DNA from: Sepiola atlantica
Taxonomy: Eukaryota > Mollusca > Cephalopoda > Sepiida > Sepiolidae
Direction: 5' to 3'
NCBI GenBank assembly: GCA_963556195.1
Contig: CAUVYP010000244.1
Location: 3,348,001-3,412,000, forward strand
DNA length: 64,000 nucleotides
The notes under the pieces were generated by a model. The model did no database searches. It saw only the letters and a list, made by a program, of their open reading frames with translations, and was not told the origin of the DNA. Each line of letters starts with the position of its first letter. Position 1 is the first letter of the stretch. Below are positions 24,822-37,835 of this stretch, in pieces. The translations under genes and the position numbers were made by a program.

Positions 24822-27051
24822 TTTAGCGCGTTTTAAAGTTGATATCGCTTTTGTTTATAACTTCCACATTTATTCGAATTGTGCAACGAAACTTTGCAGA
24901 CAGTCGCAGAGACACATTTTCTACTGAAGTACCAAGTTTCAGAAGTGCAGCTTTTGTACTGCCGGAGATATGTCGATACAAACTGAATACGCAAAACATC
25001 AACAAAATTTAGCGCGTTTTAAAGTTGATATCGCTTTTGTTTATAACTTCCACATTTATTCGAATTGTACAACGAAACTTTGCAGACAGTCGCGGAGACA
25101 CATTTTCTACTGAAGTACCAACTTTCAGAAGTGCAGCTATTGTACTGCCGGAGATATGTCGATACAGACTGAATACGCAAAACATCAACAAAATTTAGCG
25201 CGTTTTAAAGTTGATATCGCTTTTGTTTATAACTTCCACATTTATTCGAATTGTGCAACGAAACTTTGCAGACAGTCTCAAATAGGACTTTTCTACTGAA
25301 GTACCAAGTTTCAGAAGTGCAGCTCTTGTACTGCCGGAGATATGTCGATACAAACTAAATACGCAAAACATCAACAAAATTTAGCGCGTTTTAAAGTTGA
25401 TATCGCTTTTGTTTATAACTTCCACATTTATTCGAATTGTCCAACGAAACTTTGCAGACAGTCCCGGAGACACATTTTCTACTGAAGTACCAAGTTTCAG
25501 AAGTGCAACTCTTGCACTGCCGGAGATATGTCGATACAAACTGAATACGCAAAACATCAACAAAATTTAGCGCGTTTTAAAGTTGATATCGCTTTTGATT
25601 ATAACTTCCACATTTATTCGAATTGTGCAAAGAAACTTTGCAGACAGTCTCGAATAGCCCTTTCTTCTGAAGTACCAAGTTTCAGAAGTGCAGCTGTTGT
25701 ACTGCCGGAGATATGTCGATACAAACTGAATACGCAAAACATCAACAAAATTTAGCGCGTTTTAAAGTTGATATCGCTTTTGTTTATAACTTCCACATTT
25801 ATTCGAATTGTGCAACGAAACTTTGCAGACAGTCTCAAATAGGCCTTTTCTACTGAAGTACCAAGTTTCAGAAGTGCAGCTCTTGTACTGCCGGAGATAT
25901 GTCGATACAAACTGAATACGCAAAACATCAACAAAATTTAGCGCGTTTTAAAGTTGATATCGCTTTAGTTTATAACTTCCACATTTATTGTAATTGTGCA
26001 ACGAAACTTTGCAGACAGTCTGCAATCGGCCTCTTCTACTGAAGTACCAAGTTTCAGAAGTGCAGCTCTTGTACTGCCGGAGATATGTCGATACAAACTG
26101 AATACGCAAAACATCAACAAAATTTAGCGCGTTTTAAAGTTGATATCGCTTTTGTTTATAACTTCCACATTTATTCGAATTGTGCAACGAAACTTTGCAG
26201 ACAGTCGCAGAGACACATTTTCTACTGAAGTACCAAGTTTCAGAAGTGCAGCTTTTGTACTGCCGGAGATATGTCGATACAAACTGAATACGCAAAACAT
26301 CAACAAAATTTAGCGCGTTTTAAAGTTGATATCGCTTTTGTTTATAACTTCCACATTTATTCGAATTGTGCAACGAAACTTTGCAGACAGTCGCGGAGAC
26401 ACATTTTCTACTGAAGTACCAAGTTTCAGAAGTGCAGCTATTGTACTACCGGAGATATGTCGATACAAACTGAATAGGCAAAACATCAACAAAATTTAGC
26501 GCGTTTTAAAGTTGATATCGCTTTTGTTTATAACTTCCACATTTATTCGAATTGTGCAACGAAACTTTGCAGACAGTCTCAAATAGGCCTTTGCTACTGA
26601 AGTACCAAGTTTCAGAAGTGCAGCTCTTGTACTGCCGGAGATATGTCGATACAAACTAAATACGCAAAACATCAACAAAATTTAGCGCGTTTTAAAGTTG
26701 ATATCGCTTTTGTTTATAACTTCCACATTTATTCGAATTGTCCAACGAAACTTTGCAGACAGTCCCGGAGACACATTTTCTACTGAAGTACCAAGTTTCA
26801 GAAGTGCAACTCTTGCACTGCTGGAGATATGTCGATACAAACTGAATACGCAAAACATCAACAAAATTTAGCGCGTTTTGAAGTTGATATCGCTTTTGAT
26901 TATAACTTCCACATTTATTCGAATTGTGCAACGAAACTTTGCAGACAGTCTCGAATAGCCCTTTCCTCTGAAGTACCAAGTTTCAGAAGTGCAGCTCTTG
27001 TACTGCCGGAGATATGTCGATACAAACTGAATACGCAAAACATCAACAAAA
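24822..27051 (+). repeat. 7-monomer HOR, one full and one partial copy
   Basis: 24822-26122 (1,301 bp) reads F D C H B C G and 26123-27051 repeats F D C H B. The B units (25566 and 26867) are 185 bp and share GAATAGCCCTTTC followed by TTCTG or CTCTG. The H monomers at 25380 and 26681 are the first of that class in the window; they have GTCCAACG, TCCCGGAG and GCAACTCTTGCACTG. Confidence 0.88.
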
Positions 27052-29285
27052 TTTAGCGCGTTTTAAAGTTGATATCGCTTTTGTTTATAACTTCCACATT
27101 TATTCGAATTGTGCAACGAAACTTTGCAGACAGTCTCGAATAGGCCTTTTCTACTGAAGTACGAAGTTTCAGAAGTGCAGCTCTTGTACTGCCGGTGATA
27201 TATCGATACAAACTGAATACGCAAAACATCAACAAAATTTAGCGCGTTTTAAAGTTGATATCGCTTTTGTTTATAACTTCCACATTTATTCGAATTGTGC
27301 AACGAAACTTTGCAGACAGTCGCGGAGACACATTTTCTACTGAAGTACCAAGTTTCAGAAGTGCAGCTCTTGTACTGCCGCAGATATGTCGATACAAACT
27401 GAATACGCAAAACATCAACAAAATTTAGCGCGTTTTAAAGTTGATATCGCTTTTGTTTATAACTTCCACATTTATTCGAATTGTGCAACGAAACTTTGCA
27501 GACAGTATCGAATAGGCCTTTTCTACTGAAGTACCAAGTTTCAGAAGTGCAGCTCTTGTACTGCCGGAGATATGTCGATACAAACTGAATACGCAAAACA
27601 TCAACAAAATTTAGCGCGTTTTAAAGTTGATATCGCTTTTGATTATAACTTCCACATTTATTCGAATTGTGCAACGAAACTTTGCAGACAGTCTCGAATA
27701 GGCCTTTTCTACTGAAGTACCAAGTTTCAGAAGTGCAGCTCTTGTACTGCCGGAGATATGTCGATACAAACTGAATACGCAAAACATCAACAAAATTTAG
27801 CGCGTTTTAAAGTTGATATCGCTTTTGTTTATAACTTCCACATTTATTCGAATTGTGCAACGAAACTTTGCAGACAGTCGCGGAGACACATTTTCTACTG
27901 AAGTACCAAGTTTCAGAAGTGCAGCTATTGTACTGCCGGAGATATGTCGATACAGACTGAATACGCAAAACATCAACAAAATTTAGCGCGTTTTAAAGTT
28001 GATATCGCTTTTGTTTATAACTTCCACATTTATTCGAATTGTGCAACGAAACTTTGCAGACAGTCTCAAATAGGCCTTTTACTACTGAAGTACCAAGTTT
28101 CAGAAGTGCAGCTCTTGTACTGCCGGAGATATGTCGATACAAACTAAATACGCAAAACATCAACAAAATTTAGCGCGTTTTAAAGTTGATATCGCTTTTG
28201 TTTATAACTTCCACATTTATTCGAATTGTGCAACGAAACTTTGCAGACAGTCTCGAATAGGCCTTTTCTACTGAAGTACCAAGTTTCAGAAGTGCAGCTC
28301 TTGTACTGCCGGAGATATATCGATACAAACTGAATACGCAAAACATCAACAAAATTTAGCGCGTTTTAAAGTTGATATCGCTTTTGTTTATAACTTCCAC
28401 ATTTATTCGAATTGTGCAACGAAACTTTGCAGACAGTCGCGGAGACACATTTTCTACTGAAGTACCAAGTTTCAGAAGTGCAGCTCTTGTACTGCCGCAG
28501 ATATGTCGATACAAACTGAATACGCAAAACATCAACAAAATTTAGCGCGTTTTAAAGTTGATATCGCTTTTGTTTATAACTTCCACATTTATTCGAATTG
28601 TGCAACGAAACTTTGCAGACAGTATCGAATACGCCTTTTCTACTGAAGTACCAAGTTTCAGAAGTGCAGCTCTTGTACTGCCGGAGATATGTCGATACAA
28701 ACTGAATACGCAAAACATCAACAAAATTTAGCGCGTTTTAAAGTTGATATCGCTTTTGATTATAACTTCCACATTTATTCGAATTGTGCAACGAAACTTT
28801 GCAGACAGTCTCGAATAGGCCTTTTCTACTGAAGTACCAAGTTTCAGAAGTGCAGCTCTTGTACTGCCGGAGATATGTCGATACAAACTGAATACGCAAA
28901 ACATCAACAAAATTTAGCGCGTTTTAAAGTTGATATCGCTTTTGTTTATAACTTCCACATTTATTCGAATTGTGCAACGAAACTTTGCAGACAGTCGCGG
29001 AGACACATTTTCTACTGAAGTACCAAGTTTCAGAAGTGCAGCTATTGTACTGCCGGAGATATGTCGATACAGACTGAATACGCAAAACATCAACAAAATT
29101 TAGCGCGTTTTAAAGTTGATATCGCTTTTGTTTATAACTTCCACATTTATTCGAATTGTGCAACGAAACTTTGCAGACAGTCTCAAATAGGCCTTTTACT
29201 ACTGAAGTACCAAGTTTCAGAAGTGCAGCTCTTGTACTGCCGGAGATATGTCGATACAAACTAAATACGCAAAACATCAACAAAA
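27052..29285 (+). repeat. 6-monomer HOR, two tandem copies (1,117 bp each)
   Basis: Copies 27052-28168 and 28169-29285 read B D A B D C(+1). The first B of each has GATATATCG for GATATGTCG. The last unit is 187 bp because of CCTTTTACTACTG, and the D before it has GCTATTG and ATACAGACTG. Copy 1 differs by TACGAAG and CGGTGAT in its first unit. Confidence 0.9.
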
Positions 29286-29843
29286 TTTAGCGCGTTTTAA
29301 AGTTGATATCGCTTTTGTTTATAACTTCCACATTTATTCGAATTGTCCAACGAAACTTTGCAGACAGTCCCGGAGACACATTTTCTACTGAAGTACCAAG
29401 TTTCAGAAGTGCAACTCTTGCACTGCCGGAGATATGTCGATACAAACTGAATACGCAAAACATCAACAAAATTTAGCGCGTTTTAAAGTTGATATCGCTT
29501 TTGTTTATAACTTCCACATTTATTCGAATTGTGCAACGAAACTTTGCAGACAGTCGCGGAGACACATGTTCTACTGAAGTACCAAGTTTTAGAAGTGCAG
29601 CTGTTGTACTGCCGGAGATATGTCGATACAAACTGAATACGCAAAACATCAACAAAATTTAGCGCGTTTTAAAGTTGATATCGCTTTTGTTTATAACTTC
29701 CACATTTATTCGAATTGTGCAACGAAACTTTGCAGACAGTATCGAATAGGCCTTTTCTACTGAAGTACCAAGTTTCAGAAGTGCAGCTCTTGTACTGCCG
29801 GAGATATGTCGATACAAACTGAATACGCAAAACATCAACAAAA

Positions 29844-30029
29844 TTTAGCGCGTTTTAAAGTTGATATCGCTTTTGTTTATAACTTCCACATTTATTCGAA
29901 TTGTGCAACGAAACTTTGCACAGATTAGCGGAGTCACATTTTCTACTGAAGTACCAAGTTTCAGAAGTGCAGCTTTTGTACTGCCGGAGATATGTCGATA
30001 CAAACTGAATACGCAAAACATCAACAAAA
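29844..30029 (+). repeat. Class J monomer, copy 1
   Basis: At about 29915-29936 it reads TTTGCACAGATTAGCGGAGT instead of TTTGCAGACAGTCGCGGAGA. The length stays 186, so it is either a short rearrangement (two bases lost, two gained) or five substitutions. Only one other J exists in the window. Confidence 0.9.
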
Positions 30030-30215
30030 TTTAGCGCGTTTTAAAGTTGATATCGCTTTTGTTTATAACTTCCACATTTATTCGAATTGTGCAACGAAAC
30101 TTTGCAGACAGTCGCGGAGACACATTTTCTACTGAAGTACCAAGTTTCAGAAGTGCAACTCTTGTACTGCCGGAGATATGTCGATACAAACTGAATACGC
30201 AAAACATCAACAAAA

Positions 30216-30402
30216 TTTAGCGCGTTTTAAAGTTGATATCGCTTTTGTTTATAACTTCCACATTTATTCGAATTGTGCAACGAAACTTTGCAGACAGTCT
30301 CAAATAGGCCTTTTACTACTGAAGAACCAAGTTTCAGAAGTGCAACTCTTGCACTGCCGGAGATATGTCGATACAAACTGAATACGCAAAACATCAACAA
30401 AA
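30216..30402 (+). repeat. C(+1)/H hybrid monomer, copy 1
   Basis: The front half is class C with the extra base (TCTCAAATAGG, CCTTTTACTACT). The back half is class H (GCAACTCTTGCACTGCC). The switch lies between about 30318 and 30344. In the neighbouring array C(+1), H and E stand in a row (29099, 29286, 29472), so the hybrid is what loss of one monomer by exchange between C and H would leave. Confidence 0.85.
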
Positions 30403-30588
30403 TTTAGCGCGTTTTAAAGTTGATATCGCTTTTGTTTATAACTTCCACATTTATTCGAATTGTGCAACGAAACTTTGCAGACAGTCGCGGAGACACATGT
30501 TCTACTGAAGTACCAAGTTTCAGAAGTGCAGCTTTTGTACTGCCGGAGATATGTCGATACAAACTGAATACGCAAAACATCAACAAAA

Positions 30589-33558
30589 TTTAGCGCGTTT
30601 TAAAGTTGATATCGCTTTTGTTTATAACTTCCACATTTATTCGAATTGTGCAACGAAACTTTGCAGACAGTATCGAATAGGCCTTTTCTACTGAAGTACC
30701 AAGTTTCAGAAGTGCAGCTCTTGTACTGCCGGAGATATGTCGATACAAACTGAATACGCAAAACATCAACAAAATTTAGCGCGTTTTAAAGTTGATATCG
30801 CTTTTGATTATAACTTCCACATTTATTCGAATTGTGCAACGAAACTTTGCAGACAGTCTCGAATAGGCCTTTTCTACTGAAGTACCAAGTTTCAGAAGTG
30901 CAGCTTTTGTACTGCCGGAGATATGTCGATACAAACTGAATACGCAAAACATCAACAAAATTTAGCGCGTTTAAAAGTTGATATCGCTTTTGTTTATAAC
31001 TTCCACATTTATTCGAATTGTGCAACGAAACTTTGCAGACAGTCTCAAATAGTCCTTTTCTACTGAAGTACCAAGTTTCAGAAGTGCAGCTCTTGTACTG
31101 CCGGAGATATGTCGATACAAACTGAATACGCAAAACATCAACAAAATTTAGCGCGTTTTAAAGTTGATATCGCTTTAGTTTATAACTTCCACATTTATTC
31201 GAATTGTGCAACGAAACTTTGCAGACAGTCTGGAATCGGCCTCTTCTACTGAAGTACCAAGTTTCAGAAGTGCAGCTTTTGTACTGCCGGAGATATGTCG
31301 ATACAAACTGAATACGCAAAACATCAACAAAATTTAGCGCGTTTTAAAGTTATATCGCTTTTGTTTATAACTTCCACATTTATTCGAATTGTGCAACGAA
31401 ACTTTGCAGACAATCGCAGAGACACATTTTCTACTGAAGTACCAAGTTTCAGAAGTGCAGCTTTTGTACTGCCGGAGATATGTCGATACAAACTGAATAC
31501 GCAAAACATCAACAAAATTTAGCGCGTTTTAAAGTTGATATCGCTTTTGTTTATAACTTCCACATTTATTCGAATTGTGCAACGAAACTTTGCAGACAGT
31601 CGCGGAGACACATTTTCTACTGAAGTACCAAGTTTCAGAAGTGCAGCTCTTGTACTGCCGGAGATATGTCGATACAAACTGAATACGCAAAACATCAACA
31701 AAATTTAGCGCGTTTTAAAGTTGATATCGCTTTTGTTTATAACTTCCACATTTATTCGAATTGTGCAACGAAACTTTGCAGACAGTATCGAATAGGCCTT
31801 TTCTACTGAAGTACCAAGTTTCAGAAGTGCAGCTGTTGTACTGCCGGAGATATGTCGATACAAACTGAATACGCAAAACATCAACAAAATTTAGCGCGTT
31901 TTAAAGTTATATCGCTTTTGTTTATAACTTCCACATTTATTCGAATTGTGCAACGAACTTTGCAGACAATCGCAGAGACACATTTTCTACTGAAGTACCA
32001 AGTTTCAGAAGTGCAGCTTTTGTACTGCCGGAGATATGTCGATACAAACTGAATACGCAAAACATCAACAAAATTTAGCGCGTTTTAAAGTTGATATCGC
32101 TTTTGTTTATAACTTCCACATTTATTCGAATTGTGCAACGAAACTTTGCAGACAGTATCGAATAGGCCTTTTCTACTGAAGTACCAAGTTTCAGAAGTGC
32201 AGCTCTTGTACTGCCGGAGATATGTCGATACAAACTGAATACGCAAAACATCAACAAAATTTAGCGCGTTTTAAAGTTGATATCGCTTTTGATTATAACT
32301 TCCACATTTATTCGAATTGTGCAACGAAACTTTGCAGACAGTCTCGAATAGGCCTTTTCTACTGAAGTACCAAGTTTCAGAAGTGCAGCTTTTGTACTGC
32401 CGGAGATATGTCGATACAAACTGAATACGCAAAACATCAACAAAATTTAGCGCGTTTAAAAGTTGATATCGCTTTTGTTTATAACTTCCACATTTATTCG
32501 AATTGTGCAACGAAACTTTGCAGACAGTCTCAAATAGTCCTTTTCTACTGAAGTACCAAGTTTCAGAAGTGCAGCTCTTGTACTGCCGGAGATATGTCGA
32601 TACAAACTGAATACGCAAAACATCAACAAAATTTAGCGCGTTTTAAAGTTGATATCGCTTTAGTTTATAACTTCCACATTTATTCGAATTGTGCAACGAA
32701 ACTTTGCAGACAGTCTGGAATCGGCCTCTTCTACTGAAGTACCAAGTTTCAGAAGTGCAGCTTTTGTACTGCCGGAGATATGTCGATACAAACTGAATAC
32801 GCAAAACATCAACAAAATTTAGCGCGTTTTAAAGTTATATCGCTTTTGTTTATAACTTCCACATTTATTCGAATTGTGCAACGAAACTTTGCAGACAATC
32901 GCAGAGACACATTTTCTACTGAAGTACCAAGTTTCAGAAGTGCAGCTTTTGTACTGCCGGAGATATGTCGATACAAACTGAATACGCAAAACATCAACAA
33001 AATTTAGCGCGTTTTAAAGTTGATATCGCTTTTGTTTATAACTTCCACATTTATTCGAATTGTGCAACGAAACTTTGCAGACAGTCGCGGAGACACATTT
33101 TCTACTGAAGTACCAAGTTTCAGAAGTGCAGCTCTTGTACTGCCGGAGATATGTCGATACAAACTGAATACGCAAAACATCAACAAAATTTAGCGCGTTT
33201 TAAAGTTGATATCGCTTTTGTTTATAACTTCCACATTTATTCGAATTGTGCAACGAAACTTTGCAGACAGTATCGAATAGGCCTTTTCTACTGAAGTACC
33301 AAGTTTCAGAAGTGCAGCTGTTGTACTGCCGGAGATATGTCGATACAAACTGAATACGCAAAACATCAACAAAATTTAGCGCGTTTTAAAGTTATATCGC
33401 TTTTGTTTATAACTTCCACATTTATTCGAATTGTGCAACGAACTTTGCAGACAATCGCAGAGACACATGTTCTACTGAAGTACCAAGTTTCAGAAGTGCA
33501 GCTTTTGTACTGCCGGAGATATGTCGATACAAACTGAATACGCAAAACATCAACAAAA
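30589..33558 (+). repeat. 8-monomer HOR, two tandem copies (1,485 bp each)
   Basis: Copies 30589-32073 and 32074-33558 read A B C G F D A F(-2). The C unit has AATAGTCC and GTTTAAAAGTT. The F units lack one base (AAAGTTATATCG) and have GACAATCGCAG. The last unit lacks a second base (AACGAACTTTGC). The one clear difference I saw is CATTTTCT near 31981 against CATGTTCT near 33466. A third, shorter copy lies at 36535-37835. Confidence 0.92.
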
Positions 33559-33928
33559 TTTAGCGCGTTTTAAAGTTGATATCGCTTTTGTTTATAACTT
33601 CCACATTTATTCGAATTGTGCAACGAAACTTTGCAGACAGTATCGAATAGGCCTTTTCTACTGAAGTACCAAGTTTCAGAAGTGCAGCTGTTGTACTGCC
33701 GGAGATATGTCGATACAAACTGAATACGCAAAACATCAACAAAATTTAGCGCGTTTTAAAGTTATATCGCTTTTGTTTATAACTTCCACATTTATTCGAA
33801 TTGTGCAACGAACTTTGCAGACAATCGCAGAGACACATTTTCTACTGAAGTACCAAGTTTCAGAAGTGCAGCTTTTGTACTGCCGGAGATATGTCGATAC
33901 AAACTGAATACGCAAAACATCAACAAAA
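33189..33928 (+). repeat. 370-bp dimer duplicated in tandem
   Basis: The A plus F(-2) pair at 33189-33558 is repeated at 33559-33928. Both A units carry GCTGTTGTACTG, and both F units are 184 bp with GTTATATCG and AACGAACTTTGC. The second F has CATTTTCT where the first has CATGTTCT, so the second resembles the upstream copy at 31890 more closely. Confidence 0.9.
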
Positions 33929-35603
33929 TTTAGCGCGTTTTAAAGTTGATATCGCTTTTGTTTATAACTTCCACATTTATTCGAATTGTGCAACGAAACT
34001 TTGCAGACAGTATCGAATAGGCCTTTTCTACTGAAGTACCAAGTTTCAGAAGTGCAGCTCTTGTACTGCCGGAGATATGTCGATACAAACTGAATACGCA
34101 AAACATCAACAAAATTTAGCGCGTTTTAAAGTTGATATCGCTTTTGATTATAACTTCCACATTTATTCGAATTGTGCAACGAAACTTTGCAGACAGTCCC
34201 GGAGACACATTTTCTACTGAAGTACCACGTTTCAGAAGTGCAACTCTTGCACTGCCGGAGATATGTCGATACAAACTGAATACGCAAAACATCAACAAAA
34301 TTTAGCGCGTTTTAAAGTTGATATCGCTTTTGTTTATAACTTCCACATTTAGTCGAATTGTGCAACGAAACTTTGCAGACAGTCGCGGAGACACATGTTC
34401 TACTGAAGTACCAAGTTTCAGAAGTGCAGCTTTTGTACTGCCGGAGATATGTCGATACAAACTGAATACGCAAAACATCAACAAAATTTAGCGCGTTTTA
34501 AAGTTGATATCGCTTTTGTTTATAACTTCCACATTCATTCGAATTGTGCAACGAAACTTTGCAGACAGTCTCAAATACGCCTTTTCTACTGAAGTACCAA
34601 GTTTCAGAAGTGCAGCTCTTGTACTGCCGGAGATATGTCGATAAAAACTGAATACGCAAAACATCAACAAAATTTAGCGCGTTTTACAGTTGATATCGCT
34701 TTTGTTTATAACTTCCACATTCATTCGAATTGTGCAACGAAACTTTGCAGACAGTCGCGGAGACACATTTGCTACTGAAGTACCAAGTTTCAGAAGTGCA
34801 GCTCTTGTACTGCCGGAGATATGTCGATACAAACTGAATACGCAAAACATCAACAAAATTTAGCGCGTTTTACAGTTGATATCGCTTTTGTTTATAACTT
34901 CCACATTTATTCGAATTGTGCAACGAAACTTTGCAGACAGTATCGAATAGGCCTTTTCTACTGAAGTACCAAGTTTCAGAAGTGCAGCTCTTGTACTGCC
35001 GGAGATATGTCGATACAAACTGAATACGCAAAACATCAACAAAATTTAGCGCGTTTTAAAGTTGATATCGCTTTTGATTATAACTTCCACATTTATTCGA
35101 ATTGTGCAACGAAACTTTGCAGACAGTCTCGAATAGGCCTTTTCTACTGAAGTACCAAGTTTCAGAAGTGCAGCTCTTGTACTGCCGGAGATATGTCGAT
35201 ACAAACTGAATACGCAAAACATCAACAAAATTTAGCGCGTTTTAAAGTTGATATCGCTTTTGTTTATAACTTCCACATTTATTCGAATTGTGCAACGAAA
35301 CTTTGCAGACAGTCGCGGAGACACATTTTCTACTGAAGTACCAAGTTTCAGAAGTGCAGCTATTGTACTGCCGGAGATATGTCGATACAGACTGAATACG
35401 CAAAACATCAACAAAATTTAGCGCGTTTTAAAGTTGATATCGCTTTTGTTTATAACTTCCACATTTATTCGAATTGTGCAACGAAACTTTGCAGACAGTC
35501 TCAAATAGGCCTTTTACTACTGAAGTACCAAGTTTCAGAAGTGCAGCTCTTGTACTGCCGGAGATATGTCGATACAAACTAAATACGCAAAACATCAACA
35601 AAA
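33929..35603 (+). repeat. Mosaic segment A H E C K A B D C(+1)
   Basis: It includes an H variant with GATTATAAC and GTACCACG (34115), an E with ATTTAGTCG (34301), a C with CATTCATTCG and AAATACGCC (34487), and the first typical K (34673; CATTTGCTACT, TTTTACAGTT). The closing D-C(+1) pair (35231 and 35417) is near-identical to 27796-28168 and 28913-29285. Confidence 0.85.
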
Positions 35604-35789
35604 TTTAGCGCGTTTTAAAGTTGATATCGCTTTTGTTTATAACTTCCACATTTATTCGAATTGTGCAACGAAACTTTGCACAGATAAGCGGAGTCACATT
35701 TTCTACTGAAGTACCAAGTTTCAGAAGTGCAGCTTTTGTACTGCCGGAGATATGTCGATACAAACTGAATACGCAAAACATCAACAAAA
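35604..35789 (+). repeat. Class J monomer, copy 2
   Basis: It has the same altered box as 29844-30029, with CAGATAAGCGG for CAGATTAGCGG. It is followed by the same D with GCAACTCTTGTACTG. The two J units are 5,760 bp apart and show that the surrounding segment was duplicated. Confidence 0.9.
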
Positions 35790-37835
35790 TTTAGCGCGTT
35801 TTAAAGTTGATATCGCTTTTGTTTATAACTTCCACATTTATTCGAATTGTGCAACGAAACTTTGCAGACAGTCGCGGAGACACATTTTCTACTGAAGTAC
35901 CAAGTTTCAGAAGTGCAACTCTTGTACTGCCGGAGATATGTCGATACAAACTGAATACGCAAAACATCAACAAAATTTAGCGCGTTTTAAAGTGTATATC
36001 GCTTTTGTTTATAACTTCCACATTTATTCGAATTGTGCAACGAAACTTTGCAGACAGTCTCGAATAGGCCTTTTCTACTGAAGTACCAGGTTTCAGAAGT
36101 GCAGCTCTTGTACTGCCGGAGATATGTCGATACAAACTGAATACGCAAAACATCAACAAAATTTAGCGCGTTTTAAAGTTGATATCGCTTTTGTTTATAA
36201 CTTCCACATTTATTCGAATTGTGCAACGAAACTTTGCAGACAGTCTCAAATAGGCCTTTTACTACTGAAGTACCAAGTTTCAGAAGTGCAACTCTTGCAC
36301 TGCCGGAGATATGTCGATACAAACTGAATACGCAAAACATCAACAAAATTTAGCGCGTTTTAAAGTTGATATCGCTTTTGTTTATAACTTCCACATTTAT
36401 TCGAATTGTGCAACGAAACTTTGCAGACAGTCGCGGAGACACATGTTCTACTGAAGTACCAAGTTTCAGAAGTGCAGCTTTTGTACTGCCGGAGATATGT
36501 CGATACAAACTGAATACGCAAAACATCAACAAAATTTAGCGCGTTTTAAAGTTGATATCGCTTTTGTTTATAACTTCCACATTTATTCGAATTGTGCAAC
36601 GAAACTTTGCAGACAGTATCGAATAGGCCTTTTCTACTGAAGTACCAAGTTTCAGAAGTGCAGCTCTTGTACTGCCGGAGATATGTCGATACAAACTGAA
36701 TACGCAAAACATCAACAAAATTTAGCGCGTTTTAAAGTTGCTATCGCTTTTGATTATAACTTCCACATTTATTCGAATTGTGCAACGAAACTTTGCAGAC
36801 AGTCTCGAATAGGCCTTTTCTACTGAAGTACCAAGTTTCAGAAGTGCAGCTTTTGTACTGCCGGAGATATGTCGATACAAACTGAATACGCAAAACATCA
36901 ACAAAATTTAGCGCGTTTAAAAGTTGATATCGCTTTTGTTTATAACTTCCACATTTATTCGAATTGTGCAACGAAACTTTGCAGACAGTCTCAAATAGGC
37001 CTTTTCTACTGAAGTACCAAGTTTCAGAAGTGCAGCTTTTGTACTGCCGGAGATATGTCGATACAAACTGAATACGCAAAACATCAACAAAATTTAGCGC
37101 GTTTTAAAGTTGATATCGCTTTAGTTTATAACTTCCACATTTATTCGAATTGTGCAACGAAACTTTGCTGACAGTCTGGAATCGGCCTCTTCTACTGAAG
37201 TACCAAGTTTCAGAAGTGCAGCTCTTGTACTGCCGGAGATATGTCGATACAAACTGAATACGCAAAACATCAACAAAATTTAGCGCGTTTTAAAGTTATA
37301 TCGCTTTTGTTTATAACTTCCACATTTATTCGAATTGTGCAACGAAACTTTGCAGACAATCGCAGAGACACATTTTCTACTGAAGTACCAAGTTTCAGAA
37401 GTGCAGCTTTTGTACTGCCGGAGATATGTCGATACAAACTGAATACGCAAAACATCAACAAAATTTAGCGCGTTTTAAAGTTGATATCGCTTTTGTTTAT
37501 AACTTCCACATTTATTCGAATTGTGCAACGAAACTTTGCAGACAGTCGCGGAGACACATTTTCTACTGAAGTACCAAGTTTCAGAAGTGCAGCTCTTGTA
37601 CTGCCGGAGATATGTCGATACAAACTGAATACGCAAAACATCAACAAAATTTAGCGCGTTTTAAAGTTGATATCGCTTTTGTTTATAACTTCCACATTTA
37701 TTCGAATTGTGCAACGAAACTTTGCAGACAGTATCGAATAGGCCTTTTCTACTGAAGTACCAAGTTTCAGAAGTGCAGCTGTTGTACTGCCGGAGATATG
37801 TCGATACAAACTGAATACGCAAAACATCAACAAAA
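35604..37835 (+). repeat. Second copy of the 29.8-31.9 kb segment
   Basis: Order J D B C/H E A B C G F D A corresponds to 29844-31889 with one B monomer added (35976-36161; AAAGTGTATATCG and GTACCAGG). Before the extra unit the offset is 5,760 bp and after it 5,946 bp. The last F is again 185 bp. The G at 37093 is the final class G monomer in the window. Confidence 0.88.

Larger units (their letters stand above)
29286..30588 (+). repeat. Mosaic segment H E A J D C/H E
   Basis: This is not a repeat of the preceding HOR. It holds an H (29286), an E with GTTTTAG (29472), an A (29658), the rare J (29844), a D with GCAACTCTTGTACTG (30030), a C/H hybrid of 187 bp (30216) and an E (30403). A related segment with one extra B unit occurs at 35604-36534. 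Confidence 0.85.
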
